DNA of 64,000 bases from NCBI RefSeq assembly GCF_900100495.1, contig NZ_FNCT01000005.1, forward strand, positions 158,808-222,807, given 5' to 3'. This DNA comes from Pseudomonas benzenivorans. GTDB lineage: Bacteria; Pseudomonadota; Gammaproteobacteria; Pseudomonadales; Pseudomonadaceae. Shown piece after piece: positions 36,322 to 43,340 of the stretch; the first letter of the stretch is position 1, and every line of letters starts with the position of its first letter. Below the pieces are notes generated by a model, which did not search any database, had not been told where the DNA came from, and saw only the letters and a list, made by a program, of their open reading frames with translations. The translations under genes were made by a program, and so were the position numbers.

Positions 36322-37238
36322 CGGCAGGCCGCTCCGTGGTTGTCAGCGGGTAGCTGCCCTGCTGGTCGCAGATGGCCGCCGGGCGTTCCTGTTGCGCGCG
36401 GGTTCGCGGCCTCGCCTTGCCTGGAGAGCCGCCGGGCCTTGCCGACCGCGCCCTCGAAGGCCGCTGCGGTGATGGCGCTGGCCAGCCTGGCGCCGAGCCA
36501 GGCCTTGCGCGGACAGAGGCTGTCCGTGGCCTGCATCGCCCGCAGCAGACGCTGGCCCTCGATGGCATGGAAGGCGTCGATATGCTGATGCTCGCTGTAG
36601 TAGGCGTGGGCCTCGATGCCCAGGCGCCGGCAGGCCTGCACATAGCACTCGAAGAAGACCGGGATGGCCGTCTCCAGGTAGGTGATGGCGCCGGCGAAAT
36701 AGGACGGATCGTCCGCGCGCAGGGTCAGCCAGAAGAACAGATTGACGAAGGCGAAGCTCTCCGGCTCCAGGCGCTCGCTGTAGAAGGCCAGCTCGGTCGG
36801 CATCTCCAGCTCGCGCAACAGCTCGAGGTACAGGCTGGTATGGGCGCGCTTGAGATTACCGGAGCCGAACTCGTCGATCATGATGCGCAGCATGGGCATC
36901 TGCGCCTCCAGGGTCAGGCGCGGGAGGATGTAGTAGAAGACCTGCGCTTCGGTCAGGCCATCCACCGCGAACTCCTGCACCAGGATGCGGAACTCGTCCA
37001 GCGTCATGCGTTCGCCAACATAGCCGGCGCTCTCTGGCAGCTCGCGCTGTTCCTCCGCGATCAGCCGGGCGAGGCGTTGCTGCAGGCCGGCCAGGTCGCC
37101 GGGGCAATCGGCGGGCGGGATCTCGGCCAGCTGCCCGGCGATCCATTGCCGCTCGAACGCCAGCAGGGCGGGGTCGCCGCCCCCCGGCTCATGTAGCTGC
37201 GCGCGGTTGTAGAGATACAGCTGCTTTTGCTCGGGCAT
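36318..37238 (-). CDS. rohS: Heme-oxygenase-like diiron oxidase (RohS/SznF-type N-oxygenase candidate)
   Basis: A 306-residue all-helical HDO-fold protein. Metal ligands fall in family spacing: Glu123 and His133 (DEFGSGNLKRAH), Glu189 (TYLETAIP), and His217-x3-Asp221-x2-His224 (HQHIDAFH). Glu97 lies exactly 26 residues before Glu123, the spacing of the extra glutamate ligand (Glu189/Glu215) in the N-oxygenase SznF, and this favours N-oxygenation over C-C cleavage. In azomycin synthesis RohS turns 2-aminoimidazole into 2-nitroimidazole. The start at 37238 has GGGAGG upstream, 16 nt after the aldolase stop. The last ~40 residues are basic and poorly conserved-looking. Confidence 0.8.
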   Translation of the reverse strand: MPEQKQLYLYNRAQLHEPGGGDPALLAFERQWIAGQLAEIPPADCPGDLAGLQQRLARLIAEEQRELPESAGYVGERMTLDEFRILVQEFAVDGLTEAQVFYYILPRLTLEAQMPMLRIMIDEFGSGNLKRAHTSLYLELLRELEMPTELAFYSERLEPESFAFVNLFFWLTLRADDPSYFAGAITYLETAIPVFFECYVQACRRLGIEAHAYYSEHQHIDAFHAIEGQRLLRAMQATDSLCPRKAWLGARLASAITAAAFEGAVGKARRLSRQGEAANPRATGTPGGHLRPAGQLPADNHGAACR

Positions 37239-37254
37239 CTCCTGCGCCTCCCGC

Positions 37255-38043
37255 TCAGGCGGCCACGGTGCGATCGGAGCCGATCACGCCGCGCGCCTTG
37301 AGTGCTTGCTTGACGTAGCGATACCAGTCCTCGCTGAACAGCTGGTAGGCCTCGCTGAGACGCCGGATTTCCGCCTGCAGGGCCGGCGTCGCGACGTCCA
37401 TGGCGACCCGGCACAGCATCGGTTCCAGGTTGGCCAGGGCGACCACGTTGCCATCGGCCGGCATCCCGCCCGCCAGGCGATGCTCCCAACCGATGTAGTA
37501 GGCCAGGCCCCGGGCTTGCAGGGCGTCGATCTGCGCCGGGCTGAGCTCGTGCTCGGACGAGTCCTTGATGCCCACCACCCGTGGCAGTTCGGCGATCTGC
37601 AGGAGGGTTGCGAAGGCCGTCTCGTTGCCCGACAGCGCCGACTCGTTGTAGATGTAGATGGCCAGCTCGGTGCTGTCGTGCAGACGGCGGTAATGCTCGA
37701 GGATGGCCGCCTGGCCGACCTCGGCGCCGAACGGCGAGGTCAGCATGATGGCGCTGGCGCCCAGCTGCTCGGCCTGCCTGGCGTAGTCCAGCACCTCGGC
37801 GGTGGTCGGCCGCTCGATGCCGACGATCACGCTGCGCTCGCCGGCCTCCGCCAGGGTGAAGCGCAGCATGTCCTGCCATTGCTCGGCGCTCAGGCGCCAG
37901 CCCTCCCCCGAGGTCAGGCAGGGGATGTAGCCGCTGGCGGTATGCCGCGAATGGGCGAGCAGCTGGGCCACGCTCTGCCGGCAAACCGCGCCGTGCTGGT
38001 CAAGCGGTGTGATCAAGGGAACAAAGGTGCCGTGTCTCGACAT
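37255..38043 (-). CDS. rohQ: DapA-family aldolase (RohQ-like)
   Basis: A 262-residue class-I aldolase of the dihydrodipicolinate synthase / N-acetylneuraminate lyase family, shorter than DapA itself (~292). Schiff-base Lys160 is in VVGIKDSSEHE, the catalytic Tyr132 in YIYNESAL, and Thr44-Ser45 in PCLTSGEG replace the usual TT pair. In the azomycin pathway RohQ splits 4-hydroxy-2-oxoarginine into pyruvate and guanidinoacetaldehyde, and the neighbours here fit that role better than lysine synthesis. The start at 38043 has AAGGA upstream and lies 44 nt inside the preceding gene. Confidence 0.8.
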   Translation of the reverse strand: MSRHGTFVPLITPLDQHGAVCRQSVAQLLAHSRHTASGYIPCLTSGEGWRLSAEQWQDMLRFTLAEAGERSVIVGIERPTTAEVLDYARQAEQLGASAIMLTSPFGAEVGQAAILEHYRRLHDSTELAIYIYNESALSGNETAFATLLQIAELPRVVGIKDSSEHELSPAQIDALQARGLAYYIGWEHRLAGGMPADGNVVALANLEPMLCRVAMDVATPALQAEIRRLSEAYQLFSEDWYRYVKQALKARGVIGSDRTVAA

Positions 38044-38551
38044 GCTGCCAATCCTTATCGGTGAGAATGAATGCCCGCGAAGCCTGGTAGAGGTCCTGCA
38101 GTTCGCCGGGGAACGCCCCCTGCGCGGCCAGGCTGTCGAAGTCGCCCAGGCACGAGGCCAGGCAGGGCAACGCCAGCAGCGCCGGGTCGTGGGTGAACAG
38201 CGTGCCGGCGGCGCTCAGCAGCACCTGGGCCGCCAGCAACGCCTGCTCCGGACGCAGTTCCTGGAGCTGGCGATGGTTGCGCGCCAGCTCCAGTTCGGCG
38301 AACGCATAGCCTTCGCGGAGGATCTGCATGTCGCTGTGCAGCAGGTCCATGAACGGGTAATAGACGTCCTGCACCCGCCGCGGCTGGCGCCAGATGATCG
38401 CGTCGCAGATGCCGACCTGTTCGAAGTTCATCCGCGCGCGCCGCTCGAAATGGCTGCGAAAGAACGCCAGCGAGCGCCGCCGGATCAAGTCGTTCGCGTG
38501 GTGCATGCCGAGGAACACGCTGGCATCGATGAAGGGCACGACCTCAGCCAT
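38000..38551 (-). CDS. DUF6190-like protein of the roh-like operon
   Basis: A 183-residue soluble protein beginning MAEVVPFIDASVFLGMHHAN, with a PIN-like acidic start, then a mostly helical body including the conserved-looking CDAIIWRQ and VYYPFMDLLHSD. I place it in a DUF6190-type family with modest confidence. It overlaps the upstream hydroxylase gene by 8 nt and the downstream aldolase by 44 nt, so it is firmly part of the pathway. By elimination it could be the ring-closing (cyclodehydratase) step to 2-aminoimidazole, but nothing in the sequence proves it. GGAG lies 7 nt before the ATG. Confidence 0.72.
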   Translation of the reverse strand: MAEVVPFIDASVFLGMHHANDLIRRRSLAFFRSHFERRARMNFEQVGICDAIIWRQPRRVQDVYYPFMDLLHSDMQILREGYAFAELELARNHRQLQELRPEQALLAAQVLLSAAGTLFTHDPALLALPCLASCLGDFDSLAAQGAFPGELQDLYQASRAFILTDKDWQHVETRHLCSLDHTA

Positions 38552-39746
38552 GGAAGTTCTCCAGGGCCGCGCGCATGGCCTGCATGGCCTCGGCGAACAT
38601 CTCCGGGTTGCGCGCCAGGGCGATGCGGATGTAGTGCTGGCCTTGTTGCGGGTGGTGCCAGTAGAAGTATTTGCCGGGCAGCACGTAGATGTTGCGTTGC
38701 AGCAGGTAGTCCTGCAGCGCATCGGCAGTCAGGGCCGGGTCCTTGATCTGGAACCAGGCCACGCTGGTTTCCACCATGGGCTCGCAGTAGCCGAGCAACG
38801 GCACATCCAGGTACTGCCGGGCGCAGCGGCGATTGGTTTCCAGCACCTGGCGGACCGAGGCGAAATCGTCGGCGCCGCTGTCTTCCACGTAGCGGGTGAT
38901 CAGGTTGAGGATGAACGGCGAGACATTCAGCAGCACGCTGGTGACGATGTTGTAGATGTCCTCGTTGAGGTCGCGGCTGGCCATGATGGTGGCGCACTTG
39001 GCATCCTGCAGCGGCCAGGTCTTGCCGGTGTCCTCCATGGCGATGTAGCGCACCCCGGCGTCTTCCAGGATGGCATAGACATCGCAGCGCGGCTGGCCCG
39101 AGGTGAGGATGAAGGCGGCGAAGCAGAGGTCCAGGACCAGCAGCTTGTCGTAGTCGACGCAGAAGCGCACGACCTCCAGGAAGGCTTCCGGGCCCGGGGA
39201 GAACAGGCTGAAACCGGTAGGGTTGTTGGGGTCCACCAGCACCAGCGCATCCAGGTCGATGGCGTGCTCCACCAGGTTGCCGTAGATCGCCGAGTGGTCG
39301 CGAAACAGCAACTCGCCGAGCGGCGACATGGGCACCTGCATGTGTTTCATCAGGTCGTGCAGGTTGTCGAAGCAGGGCTCGATCAGCCCGACCCGCATGT
39401 TGTGTTTCTTCAGGTAGGTGGCGGTGATGTGCATGCCGATCGAGGCCGCGTACACCAGATAGATCTCGTCCTTGCGCTTCAGGGCCCGATGCTGGCCGTG
39501 GAAGCGGTAGAAGGTTTCGATGAACTCCTGCTCGCTCTGGTGCTGGGTCTGGTTTTCGGCGCGGTACCAGAGGCTCGGCAGGCTCTCGACGATGCGCCGC
39601 TGGCTGCGGCTCTGGCTCTGGTGGGTGTGGGCATCGGCCAGGTTGAAGCGGGTCTTCAGCGCGGCGATTTCATGCTGGGTGATGTCTTCCTTGCAGAGCA
39701 TCGCCAAGTCTTTGGCTTGGGGGGCAACGGCGAGATCCATGGACAT
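38544..39746 (-). CDS. rohP: PLP- and O2-dependent L-arginine hydroxylase/oxidase (RohP/MppP-like)
   Basis: A 400-residue fold-type-I aminotransferase-like enzyme. NPTG is at 175-178, Asp206 (LVLDLCFAAF) would pair with the PLP nitrogen, and Lys242 (EDTGKTWPLQ) is the Schiff-base lysine. The N-terminus carries Thr23, Glu26, Asp38 and His40 (FNLADAHTHQ). Their spacing matches the Thr12/Glu15/His29 set that, as I recall, makes MppP and RohP hydroxylases rather than transaminases. The expected product from L-arginine is 4-hydroxy-2-oxoarginine. A strong AAGGAGG lies 5 nt before the ATG. It is the first gene of the five-gene operon, 79 bp after a multicopper oxidase gene on the same strand. Confidence 0.82.
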   Translation of the reverse strand: MSMDLAVAPQAKDLAMLCKEDITQHEIAALKTRFNLADAHTHQSQSRSQRRIVESLPSLWYRAENQTQHQSEQEFIETFYRFHGQHRALKRKDEIYLVYAASIGMHITATYLKKHNMRVGLIEPCFDNLHDLMKHMQVPMSPLGELLFRDHSAIYGNLVEHAIDLDALVLVDPNNPTGFSLFSPGPEAFLEVVRFCVDYDKLLVLDLCFAAFILTSGQPRCDVYAILEDAGVRYIAMEDTGKTWPLQDAKCATIMASRDLNEDIYNIVTSVLLNVSPFILNLITRYVEDSGADDFASVRQVLETNRRCARQYLDVPLLGYCEPMVETSVAWFQIKDPALTADALQDYLLQRNIYVLPGKYFYWHHPQQGQHYIRIALARNPEMFAEAMQAMRAALENFHG

Positions 39747-39770
39747 GAGTCCTCCTTGAGGGTGAACAGG

Positions 39771-39796
39771 GCCTGAGCCGCCGGGGCGGCCCAGGC
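39771..39796 (-). promoter_or_regulatory. Hairpin between multicopper oxidase and roh-like operon
   Basis: A 10-bp stem with one mismatch (GCCTGAGCCG with CGGCCCAGGC) and a 6-nt loop, without a T tract. It could moderate read-through from the upstream oxidase gene into the operon or mark an mRNA end; no separate promoter is visible in this 79-bp gap. Confidence 0.4.
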
Positions 39797-39825
39797 TGTG
39801 GCACGGTTGGTGGGGGGGGCGGGAA

Positions 39826-41562
39826 TCAGGGCTGGATGACGACCTTCTCCATCATTCCGTGATCCTCGTGATCGAGGATGTGGCAATGGCTGACGAAGGC
39901 CCCGGCGAAGTCGCTGTAGCGCATGCGCGCCTCGATGGTGCTGGCGGCTTCGTCGTTCGGGTCGATCTGCGGCGTGTTGATCGTGTCCTTCCAGTAGCGA
40001 TCGACGATGTTGCCGCTGGCGTCGCGCTCGATCACCTCGAACGGATTGACGTGGATATGGAAGGGGTGGTGCGAGAACACCGAGGAGATGTACCAGGTCT
40101 GCGCCTCACCCAGCTTGAGCAGGCGCGGCTGCTCGGGGTCGTAGGGCTTGCCGTTGATCAGGCCGACCCAGGGATCGCGACTGATGTCGATATCGAAGCT
40201 CAGGTACTGCGGTTGCGCCGCCAGCTCGCTATCGGCGATCGGTTGCGGCCGGTTGAGCCGGGCCAGTTGGGCGTTGCGCGGATAGCCCATCAGCCGCGGC
40301 GCGCCGCCGACCACCACCCGCGCCAGAATGTTCTGGGCCTGCTCATCGAGCAGCAGCGGCGCGTTGCCGCGCTGCCGGTCGCAGTAGCTGGCCGGCAGCG
40401 TGGCGGCAGCCGTCGGGCTCTCGGTGTCGAGCAGGTAATACAGCCCAGGCCGAACCGCCCGCACGGCGACGTCGCTGCGGTAGCCGGGGGCGAGAAACAC
40501 CCCGCGGTCGGCGGCCAGGCGCTTGCTGGCGAAGGGGATGCCATCGGCCGCCAACTGGATCAGCGGCACCGCCGGCCCGTCGGCGCAGGCCGGCACCAGG
40601 CGCAGGTTGAGCAGTTTGCGCACGCCGGCATGCACCATCCGCCAGAGTTCGACCTCGCCCGGTTGCAGGCGGATTTCCGGCATCACCTTGCCGTTGAGCG
40701 CGATGTGCCAGCCGCGCGCGGCGGCCTGATCGGTCCAGGCGGTGGGGGCGTAGGTGTCGTTGTTTTCGATGCGCCCGTCCCGATCGAAGGCGATCTCCTG
40801 CAGCAGCACGATGCGGCGGTCCGCGTTGCGCAGGCGCGGCGTGCGGTCGTAGTCGCCCTCGACGATCAGGGCGCCGGCCATGCCGCTGCCCACCTGTACC
40901 GAACTGGCGCCGTGCAGATGGGCGTGATACCAGAAGGTCCCGGCAGGATGATCGGCGGGAATCTTGATCTGGTAATCGAACGCCTCGCCATGCGCGAGAC
41001 GCACGAAGACGTTGTCGCTGTTGCCGTTCGGATCCACATGCAGCCCGTGGGTGTGCAGGTTGGTGAGGTTGAAGTGGTGCGGGAAGTTGTGATTGCACTC
41101 GCCCTGCTCGTCGCAGTGGGGCACATGGGCATCCGGCGGCAGATCGTTGACCAGACGGACCCTCAGCGTATCGCCGGGACGGGCCACCAGGGTCGGCCCG
41201 ACCAGTGCGCCGTTGTAGCTGCGCAGATAGAGTTGTTCGGTGACGGACTGGCCGTCGCGCAAGGTGGTAAAGCTGTGCTGGGCATAGGCGGCGGTCAGCT
41301 CGACCCGCAGTTCGCGGGTCTGCGGGTTCGAGCGGATGACCGGCGCCTGGGGCAGCGGCTCGTGCAGGTAGTTGAGCGGCGCGGCAGGAGCGAAGTTGGG
41401 CGCCGCGCCGGTGCGCAGATCGCTCATCGTCAGACTGTCCGCCGCGTTGTCCGAAATCGGCGTGCCGACTTGGCCAGCGGGAGCGTGCAGCGACAGCAAT
41501 AGCGCCAACCAGCCGGTGATCCAGAGTGCGCGCGACGAAATACTGGGGTGATGAGACACCAC
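39826..41562 (-). CDS. Secreted multicopper oxidase (Sec-type)
   Basis: A 578-residue laccase-like enzyme. An N-terminal hydrophobic signal (ALWITGWLALLLSLHAPAG) directs Sec export. The copper motifs are complete: HTHG and FWYHAHLHG in the first cupredoxin domain, HPFHIHVNPF and HCHILDHEDHGMM in the last, with the type-1 axial Met. Substrates of such enzymes range from phenols to metals and cannot be called. The start is GTG; AGGAGG sits 4 nt before 41562 or 7 nt before the next GTG at 41559. It is inside the segment bracketed by the long inverted repeats and upstream of rohP on the same strand. Confidence 0.9.
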   Translation of the reverse strand: MVSHHPSISSRALWITGWLALLLSLHAPAGQVGTPISDNAADSLTMSDLRTGAAPNFAPAAPLNYLHEPLPQAPVIRSNPQTRELRVELTAAYAQHSFTTLRDGQSVTEQLYLRSYNGALVGPTLVARPGDTLRVRLVNDLPPDAHVPHCDEQGECNHNFPHHFNLTNLHTHGLHVDPNGNSDNVFVRLAHGEAFDYQIKIPADHPAGTFWYHAHLHGASSVQVGSGMAGALIVEGDYDRTPRLRNADRRIVLLQEIAFDRDGRIENNDTYAPTAWTDQAAARGWHIALNGKVMPEIRLQPGEVELWRMVHAGVRKLLNLRLVPACADGPAVPLIQLAADGIPFASKRLAADRGVFLAPGYRSDVAVRAVRPGLYYLLDTESPTAAATLPASYCDRQRGNAPLLLDEQAQNILARVVVGGAPRLMGYPRNAQLARLNRPQPIADSELAAQPQYLSFDIDISRDPWVGLINGKPYDPEQPRLLKLGEAQTWYISSVFSHHPFHIHVNPFEVIERDASGNIVDRYWKDTINTPQIDPNDEAASTIEARMRYSDFAGAFVSHCHILDHEDHGMMEKVVIQP

Positions 41563-41887
41563 TGTTCCTCCTGAACATATTATTGGTTTCGGCGCCTCGG
41601 CCGCCTCCTAGGCAGCCTGGGTCGGGCGCTAATATGGCGAAAAGCGCTTGAAGAAAACATGACAGCCGCCCCACCACCGCTGCAAACACCGGTTGCATAA
41701 AACGGCACGGCGCACCACTTGACTGGCGAGGCATGGCGATACCGGGCCCGGGGTGAAAGCGGGCATTGCGCCTCGGTCTGCGGTCCGCTCGCGGCGGCCC
41801 GGCAGCCCTTCGCCGCCAGCCGTGACGCCCCCCCGGCCTACAACTAACGTCCTAGTGTCGCGATACGAGTCATTTTTCGCAGTCCGT

Positions 41888-41947
41888 GAGAGGGGCTTCA
41901 GCCGCGATGCTTCCAGCGCCTTCAAGGTCAATCGCGGCTAAAGCGGA
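41888..41947. repeat. REPIN-like inverted element
   Basis: GGGGCTTCAGCCGCGATG and its partner CAATCGCGGCTAAAGC form a ~60-bp stem-loop. It is part of the 830-bp gene-free stretch 41563-42392, which also holds the long inverted repeat; the AT-richer 41581-41640 just upstream of the oxidase gene is the best place for its promoter. Confidence 0.75.
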
Positions 41948-42010
41948 GCGCCGCCCGGCCCCCCCCACACAAGCCTGGTGTTGAACCGACATTTCCTGGT
42001 TGTCGCCACA

Positions 42011-42295
42011 CTAGTGCGCTGTACGGTTAGTTGGTTGACTCGAATTCGCCGGCTTGAGCCTTATCTGTGGGAGGGTCCGGGCGGCGTTCCGCGACCTCGG
42101 GGCGAAGCCTTTGTCCTGCATAGTGACGCAGCAACCTGGCAGCCCTGCGGGCTGCATTCGCCGCGGGGCGCGCCTCCCACATGGATACGGGAAATGCCGC
42201 AAGCCCGCCGGCAACCCCATGGACGGGGGAGGTAGGAAGAACGCCGGGAGCGTTTTCGCGAGCGGGCGCTGCCCGCCCACAAGGTTGCAGGCAGT
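42011..42295 (+). repeat. Long inverted repeat, copy B, with terminal motif
   Basis: Positions 42062-42295 mirror copy A at 35832-36043. The left end starts CTAGTGCGCTGTACGGTTA (42011-42029), which is 18/19 identical to the inverted right end of the element at 46.5 kb. Positions 42051-42113 match 46376-46438 at 62 of 63 bases. It is therefore a member of a dispersed non-coding element family. Confidence 0.85.
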
Positions 42296-42392
42296 GGTTT
42301 AACGAATTGACCGGTCAGACTCCTGGCCCACGAACATTTCGGCGGCAGGCTCGGCGCTGTTGCAATTTCATCGGACGATAGAGAGCACGACC

Positions 42393-43064
42393 ATGGATAG
42401 ACGTCGACTGCTGCGGGTGGCTTGCTGGGCGCTGCTCATTGCGTTGCTGATGCTGGCACTGCACGCCGCCGCCACGCGGATCAACCCGAACGATGAGCAT
42501 GAGGTCGGCGATCAGCTCGATGAGCTGAACGGCGTCGCCATCTACTTCAATGGCGGGGTCGATAGCACCCAGGGGCGCAACCTGTCGGCGGACGGTTACA
42601 ACCTGGGCCTGCGCTACCAGTGCGTGGAGTTCGTCAAACGCTACTATTTCCAGCGCTTCGCTCACCGCGTGCCGGACAGCTACGGGCATGCCAAGGACTT
42701 CTTCGATCCGGCGCTGGTGGACGGCGCCTGGAACGCCAGGCGGGGGTTGCTGCAGTTCGGCAACGGTAGTGCCACCCAGCCGCAGGCGGACGATCTGCTG
42801 GTGTTCGAGCCCTGGCTGTTCAACCGCTATGGACACGTGGCGATCATCGCCGCGGTCGACGCCGCCTCGTTGCAGATCGCCCAGCAGAATCCGGGGCCCT
42901 ACGCCAGTTCCAGGGAGGTGTTGCCGATTGCCTATCGAGGGGGCAAGTGGTTCATCGAACACCCGCGGCTGCTCGGCTGCTCAGGCTGCCGCCCTTCGCG
43001 GAGCAGGGCGCGAGCGGATCAGTGCAGGCCTTCGCCGATCAGCATGCCGTGCATCACCAGGTAG
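42393..43064 (+). CDS. CHAP-domain amidohydrolase, membrane-anchored or secreted
   Basis: A 223-residue protein with an N-terminal basic-hydrophobic signal or anchor (MDRRRLLRVACWALLIALLM). The CHAP nucleophile Cys77 is in LRYQCVEFVKRYY and the His in NRYGHVAIIAAV. CHAP enzymes cut peptidoglycan or glutathionylspermidine. The start at 42393 has GAGAG upstream. The last ~30 residues are Arg/Cys-rich, atypical, and lie antisense to the small gene that follows, so the true domain ends near residue 190 and the tail may be read-through into foreign sequence. Confidence 0.78.
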   Translation: MDRRRLLRVACWALLIALLMLALHAAATRINPNDEHEVGDQLDELNGVAIYFNGGVDSTQGRNLSADGYNLGLRYQCVEFVKRYYFQRFAHRVPDSYGHAKDFFDPALVDGAWNARRGLLQFGNGSATQPQADDLLVFEPWLFNRYGHVAIIAAVDAASLQIAQQNPGPYASSREVLPIAYRGGKWFIEHPRLLGCSGCRPSRSRARADQCRPSPISMPCITR

Positions 43065-43189
43065 GTCCGAGTTCCGTTGCGCAACTGCAGCGGATTGCGG
43101 CCGATGATTTTCCAGCCTTTGCCGAGTAAGTGGTCGATGTGCGCACGAAGCGCCGGAAGGTAGCGCTGCTCTTGCTTTTGCTCTTGCAT
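43019..43189 (-). CDS. Small conserved protein, paralogue of the one at 31.6 kb
   Basis: A 56-residue protein, MQEQKQEQRYLPALRAHIDH then LLGKGWKIIGRNPLQLRNG and RTYLVMHGMLIGEGLH. It matches the N-terminal 55 residues of the 31570-31803 product closely and has AAGGA before its ATG. Its 3' end overlaps the CHAP gene's 3' end by 46 bp in antisense. Function unknown. Confidence 0.68.
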   Translation of the reverse strand: MQEQKQEQRYLPALRAHIDHLLGKGWKIIGRNPLQLRNGTRTYLVMHGMLIGEGLH

Positions 43190-43340
43190 GGTCGAGTCCT
43201 TTCTTCCATTGGCTGATGCACCGGGCGGCAGGGGCCACGCTCGCATCCTTGCGTGAAATGCATCACAGAGCATAGCCAGGCACGCGCCGCCGGGAAAGGC
43301 GGCGATCGCCGAAAAAACCGCCGATCGTCGCGTGCCCCGG

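Noticed and set aside
37255-38043. Reading the aldolase as DapA of lysine biosynthesis
   Set aside because: It is 30 residues shorter, has TS instead of TT in the active loop, and is translationally locked into the arginine-derived operon.
38544-39746. Reading the PLP enzyme as a plain aminotransferase
   Set aside because: The N-terminal Thr/Glu/Asp/His set and FNLADAHTHQ motif are those of O2-dependent arginine hydroxylases.
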